Positions 25,035 through 35,724 of a stretch of 64,000 nucleotides of DNA are shown here, piece by piece. The position numbers and the translations under genes are program-made. Below the pieces are notes generated by a model that was given only the letters and a program-made list of their open reading frames with translations, ran no database searches and was not told where the DNA came from. Within the stretch, counting starts at the first letter, position 1. The number at the start of each line of letters is the position of its first letter. The stretch is from contig WACJ01000527.1 of NCBI GenBank assembly GCA_008973525.1, positions 930,001-994,000 on the forward strand. The letters are read 5' to 3'. The DNA is from Stenopsyche tienmushanensis (Eukaryota; Arthropoda; Insecta; Trichoptera; Stenopsychidae).

Positions 25035-25437
25035 AAATGCCGCTAAAAGCCCTAAAAGAGGACGGAATGGCCATAAGGTTTCTATGTCCAATCGGTCCGC
25101 TTTCCGGACCGCTGAAATGATAAATGAGCGCCTTGCGATCGGATGCCATACTTGAACATATGCACAACGATTATAAACTCTCATTATGAAACGGAATTGT
25201 CTGACGAAGACTGATCGGGTGGATTGTTCAAATTTTACTATCGGTCGAAAATATCGAAGGCTTATGCCGGCTGGGTTGGGCCAATGTTTAAGCGATAACG
25301 AAGAAAAGAGGGATTAAACAATTTAGTATATATTATAAAAACTCTCAATCGAGTTGGTGTTCTGCGTTTTGCGCCCCAAGTCCAATTGCGCCCGTGGCAG
25401 GCGCCTGCTTTTCTACGTCTTTGTTACGACCCTGATA
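25035..25437 (+). mobile_element. hAT-like nonautonomous element, partial copy with intact right end
   Basis: It shares GCCCTAAAAGAGGACGG, CAATCGGTCCGCTTTCCGG, GGCTTATGCCGGCTGGGTTG and GCGTTTTGCGCCCC with the complete copy, and ends CTTTGTTACGACCCTG. The true left end is missing. The 25000-25034 flank also resembles the sequence beyond the 14075 copy (around CATATCATAGAAAATG), so the family may have a longer form. Confidence 0.7.
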
Positions 25438-26264
25438 ATATATGTTGCTCAAGTGATTTAAGTGCACTTATTAATAACAAATTTATATAGCTTTGATCAC
25501 CGGTCCATCGTACATTCGTTCGCCTTTGCGCATGATCTGCCCATTGGCACAAGTATCAGCATCTGAATTGAATTCTGAAAAGCGATTTCGCAGTATATTA
25601 CATGATCAGTCGTTAATACGTAGTTGCATCATTGGAATACATCCACGGCCGCAAATAATAAAATTAGCATATGAGTCGCATGAAAAATGACGGAAATCCA
25701 CAGCGCTCTGAAACATCAAGGAAATTCGCGAAACTCAGAATAAACACCGCGGTATCTGAGCATTTCGGCAAAATTCGACGATCTATGATTTTTCAGCGCG
25801 AAGGATCGTCCATCGAGGTCAATTGCTTCGTCGTGTTTACATTTTTTTTATTCGCCAAATCTATTTAGATCGCGGTTTTTGCGAGCATCACACTAGGGAC
25901 CTTCGATCGAAATTAATCATCGAAGCATTTGAAATAACAGTGTCAAATTTGTTTGCGTTTTTCATTTGCATCAGAGGCGATCGCCGCCGTCGAATATTTC
26001 TGCATTCCTACCAAACATGTGAATTGGGCTAATTTTGGAGCTGTGAATGTTCGTTTCCAGGCAACCGTCGATCCCCTTTACTTATTGCCAAATATTGCAT
26101 AGTTACATATGAAGATTCGGAATTTCGGTTTGTTGAACATCGAACATGATTGAGGAAGGTTCTGCGCGATATTTAAAATTCGACGATTTTAGAAGAATTG
26201 AATTGTGAGAGGATAACTAACTAATAAGAGAAAATGTTATTAAAAAAAATCTTTCTGTTGATAT
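25438..26264. other. Gene-poor stretch with three short overlapping open frames
   Basis: Frames of 65-69 codons at about 25493, 25671 and 25823 overlap in different phases, and GC content is slightly raised. None shows a recognised domain, start context or splice structure. It may be a decayed element. Confidence 0.3.
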
Positions 26265-26446
26265 GAATTTCGACAATGAGCCTCGAGGAAGTCCAAAACC
26301 GTCATTAGTGATAAAGATTTAAAAGCCACAGCGGAAGCCAACTACACATACAATAATTCGTACACAACAATTTTGCATCATTACTTGTGATGAAAACTGG
26401 ATTTTATACGACAACATGAACATATCTGGGCGGTGGTTGAATGCCT
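26265..26446 (+). pseudogene. mariner transposase relic with internal deletion
   Basis: An acidic-Pro linker (NEPRGSPK), then after a frameshift ISDKDLKATAEANYT, is followed directly by IITCDENWILYDN and SGRWLNA. The last matches the first catalytic block (T/C-x-DExWxxYDN...) of mariner transposases. The region between the DNA-binding part and catalytic Asp appears deleted. Confidence 0.6.
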
Positions 26447-26520
26447 CAGAGCTCGCGGCCCGCGGGCCGCATGCGGCCCACAACGAATGTTTTTGTGGCC
26501 CGGCCAACAAAACGAACACA
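26447..26520. mobile_element. Solitary GC-rich hAT-type terminus
   Basis: CAGAGCTCGCGGCC followed by the 16-bp perfect palindrome at 26455-26470 (GCGGCCCGCGGGCCGC) and ATGCGGCCC is a pattern I associate with ends of hAT elements in several animal genomes. It abuts the mariner relic. No partner end was found nearby. Confidence 0.45.
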
Positions 26521-26754
26521 TTACTAAAAAATATGGTATTACTTAAATAATGACACCATTTCAGAACACAAGGTGCTATATAAACCAATCAACATTAAAG
26601 AAACATCACTCTTCAGAGTGATAAGGATCATGTGTCTTGGCGATGAAGCTTATGCAGTTGAAGGATGATTCTTGGCTACTAATTTATTTCAGCCCTTTGT
26701 ATTCTTCAATTTGTCTTCATCGAAATCGAAATTTCAGTTTCGAAACAAATGTGT

Positions 26755-27330
26755 TGACTAGGCAATCTTTATTGAACATAAAAATATTTTTTAAATTTTG
26801 ATAAAGTATGATAGTGGGAATAGTCATGTATGCCGGTGCGTAAGCGATGACATTCTTCACCATGGAAGTCATAAGTCCTGAACAAGTGATTTGTGGCAAA
26901 TAAATTAAACATATTTTTATTTTGTATAATATTGTGTATAGCTTAGACTACAATTAAAAAGAAATATTGGAAAATAAAAAAATTGTGAGCGATCGAAAAA
27001 AAAAATTGTGTTTTTACCGACATTTTTTGTAGTTTTTTGTTCATTAAATAAACACTTTTGAATATTTTAGAATAATTATAGTCTATATGATGAAGACGTT
27101 TATTATATACGTGTCTGCCAAATTTCATAAAGAATGCTCATCTAGAACGTGTGGGAGCACTTCCATAAGCTTGGAAAAAGTAATTTCGAGAAAATCAGCT
27201 TCACGAAGCGCAGCTTCTCTTCGTCGGCCTATAACTTTGTGAATTTAATTTATATTGACCTGAAATTTACTAAACGCATTCTTCAACATTGGTTCTTTCC
27301 GATACACGAAGAAAAAAAGTTTTTTTTTTA
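26755..27330 (-). repeat. ~0.6-kb interspersed repeat, copy A
   Basis: This copy is inverted relative to 40705-41270. Landmarks in common, read on opposite strands, are the CCATGGTGAAGAATG block, ATAATATTGTG, TTAATGAACAAAAAACTACAAAAA, GTCTTCATC and the CCAAGCTTATGGAAGT block. Similar short open frames survive in both copies (for example SMVKNVIA and NKRLHxIDYNY), perhaps only because the DNA is alike. It is followed at 27331-27355 by AACAAGGTAGAAACGTCCCTTAA. Confidence 0.7.
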
Positions 27331-27355
27331 ACCAACAAGGTAGAAACGTCCCTTA

Positions 27356-30319
27356 ATGTACCAAAGTTATATAACATTAAACGTCATTATGAACAACATA
27401 AATCAAAATAAGATCATTACGAAGGATTAATGAGACAAGAAAAATTAAAAGAACTCAATTTGAGATTAAAAACAATTTAATTTATACTGAAGCATTAGAA
27501 TAAAGTGAAGGCGTGCAATTTGGTACTGCGTAATTCAAGCGATCTAAGAAAGTGCTGAAAATGTTGTCAATATGTTCATCATATGAAAATAAGCCTACAT
27601 TTTTATGAAAATTTGCATTTTTTTGCGACCCACTTAATTTTTTAGAACATTCGGCAAGGCTTTCAATACATAAAAAGCTGTATAATAAACAAATAAGGGT
27701 ATAATACATAATTTCTTCTTAAAACCAGGGGATACGTCATGAAATCGAAAATATGCCTGAGAAACTAAAAATTAAGTAACCAATTCTAATAAATAGGCAT
27801 GCTCCAAGACCACATTGACTTTAAATTGCGAGATTTTACTACGTCCACCTCGTTCATCAACACATTTTCACTTATTTCGCCATTTGGAGTACTTTTTAAG
27901 AAATGAAAAGTTTCAAATCCAGGACGCGGTGTTGAAGATTTCGAAGAATTTATTGGTTCTAAAAGTGCGAACTTATATAAAAACCGCTTAAATAATTTAG
28001 TTTGTCATTGATCAAAAACGATTGAAGCTAATGGTTATTATTTTGACCGTGTAAGTTATGTATTGTAAGTGTCGTGGCGTATTAATTCTCGTCTACGATT
28101 TCCGAACGTCCATGTGATACGCCCTAATAATTGCGCGCACAACGCAATTAATCAATATTTGAAAATGTACGCAAAAACATGGCCCCTTTTATAATTTTAT
28201 TTACTATCGGTTTCATGCACGAATTCGTCTAGAACCGAATATTCTTAACCGTGAGTCAACCGTTGACCTTAATATGTTAAAGTGTGCCTCAACATCTATC
28301 ACAGCGATATCAACAAACTAAGGCGCGCGCGCTATTAAATTGCTTAAATTTGAATCGTGTCGTCCATAACAACATTCATTTTGACCATCGTGCGATAAAA
28401 AAGCGTCCTCAGTTCAATCCCGGGTGAATAAGTCAATCCTAATTAGTCAATAAATACTGAGACTATAAACAAAGTCGTGCTTTTGAGTGACCGGTTTGCA
28501 AAAACAATTAAAATTTAATGTTAAAGTATTGATAATTTTGAAACCATTAAACACCGTCTTTAAACATTCACCTTATTCCTGAGATTTCCCCAAAAGCGCC
28601 CTTTTGATATAGACGCATATGAGCCCGTGGCAGTGGGTTGCGTACACATTGCGTCTCTGCAATAACGACAGCGATCGCTTCTTGTTGTAAGGAGTCGTCG
28701 GATAACCTTGGCTGCGAGAGGACGTCCTTCCGGCGGCCAGATCTCTTGTGGTTAATGAAAAAGTTATTTAAGACGAATCTTTCTATTCGACACCCGTCCA
28801 CCTCCATTTATCCGCCTGGCTACATAATGGCCCAAGAGCAAAACGAGTACGTGGTAGTGGGGCGCTGCCCCGCAAGCAAAATTGGTGTCAGAAGTGTCAT
28901 CTCGCGAATTAAATCTGCACACATTAACATTGTTAGCTTTCTTGAACGTTTGCTTGTATGCTGTACTCACCTGTCAACTGACAAAAAGATTCAGTACGAT
29001 TTAGGCGGTCCAGAATCACACTTTTGTATTTTTTACATTGACGATGCGTTAACGTACATATGTAATATACTTGTATTGGGATGTCGGATTACAGGGGGCG
29101 CCGGATTAAACTAGGGTCGGATTATTGCATGTCTGTTGTAAATGAAAATAATACGTTATCTAACAAATCATCAATAATTTAAAATAAAAACAAAAATTTA
29201 TCACCCGGAGCTGAATCGAAAACTGATCTAAAATCCGAAGAATGAAAACCGAAATGCAATTCATAAACGGGTGCAGAATTTTGGAAGCATTCGCGACGAA
29301 CAAAATTTAATGACACGTTTTGTGCACGAATAAGTAAATGTTTGCGTGGTTGCCTGATGATTGAACTATATAAATATTCATTGTTAGCGAGCATTTTTGA
29401 AGAGTCATTGTTCTGACTGTTTTACAGCTCGTTCGAAGAGCAATCGAGCTGTAAAAAATATTTTTAAGAGTTATAAATGCACACATGCGTCATTTAGCCA
29501 AACAGCTGTCAAATTTCGATTTGAAGGCGTGGACAAGAAATGTCTTGCTTGTGAAAAAGAATATATTCATTCTGCTATTCGGATCAGATTGATAGTTTAA
29601 ATCATTTTTTTTATAGGGGTGGAGCAAACCAATACGAATTTAATTGCCATATTAATTTGGCGCAAAGTCATCCAGCTTAAATCGTATACAAATATTAAAT
29701 CAATTTAATATAATTATGATTTAAATTTAATTTGCATTTCAGAGTATTAAATACCAATTCAAACGCGTGAGGCTTTATCGCATGAAATCATGCTATTCAA
29801 ATATTTATGATAGATTAAAAGTTTGAGGATCTGTACTCTGCTCTGTTATATCATCGACTAGTTTATAAGATGACATCATTGAAATTGAGAAATGCCTGAG
29901 AATATCAAACATTTTTATTCTTGTCGTGTATGCTACTTGGCTAGGCCACTACCAGATTTTCTTGTCACTATTTCTTAAACGGATGTTGTGAATCGAAGGA
30001 ATGCGGAAAGATGCTATTTTAATTTATTGACACATTATATATTTCGGTATCTTTCAAAGAAAATACATTTTTTTTTCATAAACACATATAATCTATAATC
30101 ACTAGTTTTTTGTTATGGTACGGTTTCATAAGAACTGAACCAGTTTTGGGCAAATTTATAATGGGAACAATTTTCTTTTGAGATTTAATTTTATAGGCGT
30201 TGATTGAAATACATGCACCCAATAACAAGATAAATTAGATACAATCTTGTATGATTTGGATATTGATCTATAAACGATTGCTCAAAATTTCATTCATAAA
30301 TTATCTAAAGTTAAATGAA
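27356..30319. other. Gene-free stretch
   Basis: No supported gene. Open frames overlap on both strands at 28568-29114, where GC content rises, but no domain, start context or splice structure supports either one. The rest is AT-rich and shows nothing I can name. Confidence 0.4.
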
Positions 30320-30531
30320 TATACAACTTATTTGAAATGCGCGCCCTGACGCAATAGTTATTCCGAGAAGGGTGTGGTGGCGATTATTCAAAGAAGCAGA
30401 ACCTAACTCTTAACTGTCATATATATTTATTAACGAACATGCAATGAATGAGGAAGGAGCGCGTGTTCGCCTTAGAGGCGTATTTTTAGCGCTAATCATT
30501 TTTAAAATAAGTTATTTTCCATGTCGCACCC
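30320..30531. mobile_element. Truncated member of the GTGCGGCAGGGAAA-end family
   Basis: CTTATTTGAAATG, CAATAGTTATTC and ATTATTCAAAGAAGCAGAA match 16030-16105, and the right end AAATAAGTTATTTTCC...GTCGCACCC matches the family terminus. The left terminal bases are lost. Confidence 0.5.
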
Positions 30532-31594
30532 TATTTAAAAATATATACTCATTCAAATTCATCATTCAAACTCGACAATGTTGCCAGACGGCTAAATGTC
30601 CCATTATAAATTTTGACATTTATTTTTAAACCCAATCAGCACAAAAATAAATCAAATCGAATATTAAATTATTAATACACAAAATTATAATGTACGGTTT
30701 TTTTTGATCCTCAGCCATAATTGCTTGGATAATAAAAATATCACATGTTGCTGAAAAACATATTTTAAATTTACCAAAAAAATAATGATGCTGCATTTTA
30801 CATAATTTTTTTTCTGATAAAAATATTTCATTAAATTATAATAGAATATTTATACATACTCTACTGGATTATTGCTTTTTAATAATATTTTGAAAAAATA
30901 AAATCTCGTCATTTATTTTTGAAGCCTGGCAGCACTGTGCTTAAATGTCAAAATATAAATTGTGATTATTTTATAGCGCTCTTAAAATGCATAAACTTAT
31001 AGTCATTATGCATGAAATGTCAAAGAAATTATTGTTAATATTGAATAGTCGTAGTTTAAATCTGGATATTCGATTGCAATCCACGAGAATTAATGAAGAT
31101 TTAGCTAATATACGTGCAAATAATATGAAAAATGTATTTATAAAGCTCATACATAGGATTAATCATTGCCACAAAGATTTAACAATTAAAGGCTATAAGC
31201 AAAATCCCAAACACCAAATGATTTAATGGCGGTTAGTCCTTAATGAAATACTTTTTTATAAGATCCGATGCAAAAATATTTGTTAAAAATTAATAAACCT
31301 TTCACCCGTAATATATAATCAAAATGAATTGTTTTACGAATAAGGCGCATAATATTGGCAATAAAAAGCTTAATAGCTTCAATTGCTGCTCATGCATTGT
31401 AAATTTGATGCAAATATCTTTGCTTTCTACTAAAAAGTACTTTTATATTCAAATTGTATTTGTCGATGGAGTTGTATTTGCATATTAATAAAAACTATTA
31501 CTTTAAAATTGCATCCATACGTACATAAAGTTATTTGTTGATATTAAAGCAATATTTCTTATTTTCAGTTTATTCGGCAGTAAGATTTTGTAAA
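30532..31594. other. Intergenic stretch and 5' leader of the FLJ45252-like gene
   Basis: A 79-codon open frame at 30987-31226 has a plausible acceptor just before it (TTTTATAG at 30974) but no recognisable product. The acceptor TTATTTTCAG ending at 31568 lies 26 bases before the start codon of the next gene, so that gene has at least one upstream noncoding exon, not located. Confidence 0.4.
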
Positions 31595-32876
31595 ATGGGC
31601 AAAGATGGCGATAAGAAGGAAGATTCGGGATTCGGTTTCAAAGACAAATCAAAAGCTTTAGATACAATTAAACTCTTGGAGAAAGAACCAGCGTCTTATC
31701 AGAGCTTAACTGTCCGTGGCCTTTTAGGAAGAGCTAAGAGAACTTTAAAGTGTAAGTGATTTTTTTGTTACTCTTTCGCATGCGCGTCTCATAGATTATT
31801 TAATAAATTTAAATTTCAGTAACGAAGGATTCAGAGAAGCTGAAAAATATATCCGAAGCAATCGAAGTGTTTGAAAAATGGATAGACGATAAAAAGAAGT
31901 CGAGTGGATCCGACGATAAAAAAAAATCGGCGTCTAAACGAAAGAAATCCAGCGACGCAGAAGACAGCGATGAAAAACCGGAGAAGAAAGAGAAAATCTC
32001 TAAAGATAAAGACGACAATTCATCGGATACCGTCCCCGGACTCGGTTTCAAAGACAAGGACAAAGCTTTGGAAACAATAAAATTGCTCGACGGAAGGGAT
32101 CCCGATTATCAAAAACTAGCCGTAAAAGGTCTCGTAGGAAGAGCAAAAAGAATACTCACGTGTAAGCATGCATATTTTTTAATAATTCACGCACATTTAA
32201 ACGAATGAATATCTTTTACAACGGGACATATTTTACAGGTACCAAAGATAAGGATAAGTTACAAAATATCAACGATGCGTTACAAGTCTTCGAAAAATTT
32301 TTAGACGACTTTGATAAAATGAATATGTCGAAACAAAACATGACATATTTGCCCCTATCGGTCGTCGAATCATGCTTACCGTTAGCAGAGCACTATGATA
32401 TAATTACGCCGAGTGCGAGAGCATTCATAGACGTTTATAGATCCGCTGACGGACAATATAAAAAGCTAAGAACTGTTGTAGACAAGGAATCTAATTTATC
32501 GTGGGATATTATCAGGAATAAAGAGCTCACAGTCTTAAAGAAAAAGGTATTTGATCGTGTGTTTTATAGTTTTTGAGGTAATCGAATTGAAATTCTATTA
32601 ATGTGATTATTATGTTGATATTTTTAGCTTGACGATCCAGATTTATTCGAGGACGAAGGAAATCCAACAAAAGAACACATCATGATGATTTTATGGGCTT
32701 ATAGCCCTCAAGAACAAAGGATGAAAAAAATAAAGATTACATCGCCGAATAACGACGAAGAAATGAAGGACGAAGAAAAATCATCAAATGGTGGAAATAA
32801 TAAGAAAGATAATAAAAGAAAACGTAGTGATAGTTCATTTTCAGATGATAGCGAAGACGCACCCAAACTGGAGTAA
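31595..32876 (+). CDS. Uncharacterised charged protein with duplicated GxGFKDK module (FLJ45252-like)
   Basis: Four exons, 31595-31751, 31820-32161, 32239-32546 and 32628-32876, join in matching phases to 352 codons (351 aa). Residues 12-77 and 126-193 are two copies of one module: a GFKDK(S/D)KAL(D/E)TIKLL motif, then LLGRAKR or LVGRAKR, then TKD..KL.NI..A..VFEK. They are separated by a Lys/Asp/Ser-rich linker. A third, unrelated part follows with YDIITPSARAF and LSWDIIRNKELTVLKKK. The tail has KKDNKRKRS, a likely nuclear localisation signal, then an acidic end. From memory it resembles the uncharacterised vertebrate protein FLJ45252 and its insect relatives; no function is known to me. No signal peptide or membrane segment is seen. 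Confidence 0.85.
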
Positions 32877-33014
32877 TATGCAACTCCAAATTGATAGTTT
32901 TTAAATAATATCAAAGTATGTTCAATATTTTTGTTCTCTGTTTAAAAGTATCGTGTTTTTTTACTGAATGTATTTGAATTACATAACGTCTATTCACAAT
33001 ATCAGTGGATTTTA

Positions 33015-33020
33015 AATAAA
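33015..33020 (+). terminator. Poly(A) signal of the FLJ45252-like gene
   Basis: AATAAA lies 138 bases after the stop codon and is the nearest canonical hexamer. Confidence 0.5.
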
Positions 33021-34350
33021 ATTCATTATTCAGTCCCGGGACTCAGTTCCAGCTATTTTAAATCACAAAGTCTCGAGTCCCAGGAATTTTTCGTTGAAAG
33101 TCCCGGTACATCTCGACACAGAATCCGTATCGCCGTGGTAGACTGCCATTTCTTTGCTTACAATATCAATGCAACAAAATGAGAAAGAATCAGCTTTGTA
33201 GGAATAATTACACAAATAACGTCACTGCCTCCCGTACTACATTATTATGCCTTATTATTGGCAACGCTATTATAACGTCTAAAGCAAAATAAAGATATTG
33301 GTAAATCTTCTTCAGTCGTACATTTGTATCTTCATAAATATAGTTCCAAACGTATTTTATTGGACTGCTATGAGATCTTCTAAAATTATGTACCTGAAAT
33401 TTAAAAAAAAAATGTGGATACATGTAATAGCGATCGTTATTTTTTGTGAGAAATTATAAATGTATAAACTATTATTTTTTAACGATTAATATTGATGATA
33501 GTGTAACTATCATAAAAATAGTGCTACTTGAGTTTTGGTGGGCTAACAGATTTTATTTTTAAGAGACTCTATACATGTGTTAGATGAAATATATTCAATT
33601 TCCATGATGAAAAATATGCCAATTACACGTGTAACATTTTCTTTCAGCCTCGTGTATATAGGCGGTTCTTCGAATTGTAATTATTTTAAAATTCATTTAT
33701 ATTTGGATGAGTATGATTGAATATTTATATCTAATAAAAAATAAAAAATGATGCTATTGATTTTATTTTTATTGTTTAAACAAGATCCAATATGATGATG
33801 GTATATATTCGTCAAATGATTGTACATATTGTTATTATTAAGATCCAACCACTCCAACAGGATGTCGCCGTAACCAAGATTCAGTATATATTTAATTGGC
33901 TAAATTAAATTTGATTAAGCATATTTTGCTATTTATAATTAAAGAGTAACAGCTGTTTCGCTCCATGGAAGCATTATTTGACTGCGCAATATCCAACGCA
34001 AACTTTCCAAATAGAACATTTATAATCGGCACAATTTGCATGGAAAAAGATCTTAGTTTAACAATACGAACATCGCAGGTGATATTATTTATTGTTATAT
34101 TATTAAAACACTCTAAACGGTGTTTTATCCCTATGCGTGGATCATATATTTAAACGTATTTTGTCTATAAATGCTTATAAACTGCGTATTACAAGATGAT
34201 ATTAATAGGGTCCTGGGATAATACACTCTTATATATTGTTTGTTCATCGTTTATAAAACCATTTTTAAATTTATTAAGTGGAAAAATCTCTATCGTGCAT
34301 CGTGGAAAGGTTTAAAATTAAAATTGTTTATATTTTTTCAATCATATAAA
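33021..34350. other. Gene-free stretch
   Basis: No gene supported. A patch at 33030-33115 repeats the words GTCCCGGGACTC, GAGTCCCAGG and GTCCCGG and may be a small transposon fragment. A 62-codon frame at 33965 has no recognised motif. Confidence 0.4.
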
Positions 34351-34356
34351 TTTATT
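34351..34356 (-). terminator. Poly(A) signal of the Pro/Cys repeat gene
   Basis: On the minus strand AATAAA lies 34 bases beyond the stop codon. Confidence 0.6.
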
Positions 34357-34389
34357 GATATAGAAATATTATGATTTCAGTATTTAAAT

Positions 34390-35665
34390 TTATAATCTGC
34401 AAGAACATGGTGATGGGATTGGTCGCTGAGCACAATATGCTGAAGGTTGAGATGAGGATGTAGGTGAGACCGAAGTGCTGCTTGATACTGGTGATGAAGC
34501 ACATCTTGGGGGTGGTGAAGATGGTGGCAGTGAAGCAGTACAGCATGGGCCTCGAGGGGGCGGTGATGGCAATGATAGGGATGCATATTTGGGAGCTGGT
34601 TGGCTTGATAACCTACAGCATGGCGATGATTGTTGAGATACAGGTGAAGCTGGTGATATATTTGAAGAAGCTACATAGCATGGAGCTTTAGGAAGTGGTA
34701 GAGATGGAGCTGCACAACTAGGAGCTGGTTGATTTGGAGACCCACAGCAGGGAGATGATTGTGAAGGCAGAGATGAAATTATTTGTGAAGGAGCTACGTA
34801 GGATGGACCTTTAGGAAGTGGTAGAGATGGAGCTGTACATCTAGGAGCTGGTTGATTTGAAGACCCACAGCAAGGAGATGATTGTGAAGGCAGAGATGAA
34901 GGTATGTATGAAGGAGCTACATAGGATGGAGTTTGAGGAAGTGGTAGAGATGGAGCTGTACATCTAGGAGCTGGTTGATTTGAAGACCCACAGCAAGGAG
35001 ATGATTGTGAAGGCAGAGATGAAGGTATGTATGAAGGAGCTACATAGGATGGAGTTTGAGGAAGTGGTAGAGATGGAGCTGCATAACTAGGAGCTGATTG
35101 ATTTGGAGACCCACAGCAGGGAGATGATTGTGAAGGCAGAAATGAAGGTATTTGTGAAGGAGCTACATAGGATGGAGTTTGAGGAAGTGGTAGAGATGGA
35201 GCTGCATATCTAGGAGCTGGTTGATTTGGAGACCCACAGCAAGGAGATGATTGTAGAGGCAGAGATGAAGATGATGGTATATTTGAAGGAGCTGCATAAC
35301 GTGGAGCTTGAGCTGCACATCTAGGAGTTAGTTGGTTTGGTGATCCACAGCAAGAAGATGCCGGTAATTGAACAGACTGTGCGGAGGAAGCATAATTAGA
35401 GGATGACGTTGGAGGAACAATTGATGGAGCTTGTGGTGTTGGATAAGGCCGGGATACGGGACGTTGCCAAATTTGAGGTTGATAAGCATATTTATATTGA
35501 AAGCATGTCGCACTCTGAAAAGCAATGAGAAAAAAATTAGCATCTTTGGTCCGTGTAAATATTAACATTTAAATAAATACAATAAAGTTCATAATTAAAA
35601 ATGTATACCTGGACAATTAAAACTACCAAGAGGCTACAAAGCCCAAAATGTTTAAGAAATACCAT
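34390..35665 (-). CDS. Predicted secreted Pro/Ser-rich protein with 41-residue CC repeats
   Basis: Exon 1 (35609-35665) encodes MVFLKHFGLCSLLVVLIVQ. After a phase-0 GT-AG intron, exon 2 (34390-35514) continues with SATCFQYKYAY. This gives 393 aa with a clear signal peptide ending at about residue 23. The body is seven or so tandem repeats of 41 aa (123 bp), each with the block SSPCCGSPNQ followed by AP.(Y/C).APSLPLP and PSYVAPS. The composition is Pro, Ser and Ala with paired cysteines, suggesting a disulphide-linked structural or coating protein such as cuticle, eggshell, silk or saliva; which one cannot be told. The C-terminus (RPIPSPCSCRL) departs from the repeat. TATA and initiator elements stand just upstream. 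The family is not recognised. Confidence 0.85.
34590..35335 (-). repeat. 123-bp coding tandem repeat
   Basis: The word CTAGGAGCTG recurs with the exact spacing of 123 bp at 34718, 34841, 34964, 35087 and 35210, with a shorter interval of 111 bp to 35321 and a diverged unit near 34590. All spacings are multiples of three, so the repeat keeps the reading frame. The middle units are nearly identical, which points to recent unequal exchange. Confidence 0.9.
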
Positions 35666-35686
35666 TTTGTTCGATGCTGTTAACAG

Positions 35687-35724
35687 AACTGAATAATTGT
35701 TTAGTCAAAGGATTTGTTTTTATA
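35687..35724 (-). promoter_or_regulatory. TATA box and initiator of the Pro/Cys repeat gene
   Basis: On the minus strand GTATAAAA (35724-35717) precedes TCAGTT (35692-35687) by the normal 30-odd bases; TCAGTT is the arthropod initiator consensus. Transcription would start at about 35690, giving a 25-base leader before the ATG at 35665. Confidence 0.7.

Noticed and set aside
28395..28440. GTTCAATCCCGGG, a possible tRNA B-box
   Set aside because: No A-box, no cloverleaf arms and no 7-bp acceptor pairing could be found around it.
34464..34691. A 75-codon plus-strand frame
   Set aside because: Antisense shadow of the Pro/Cys repeat gene.
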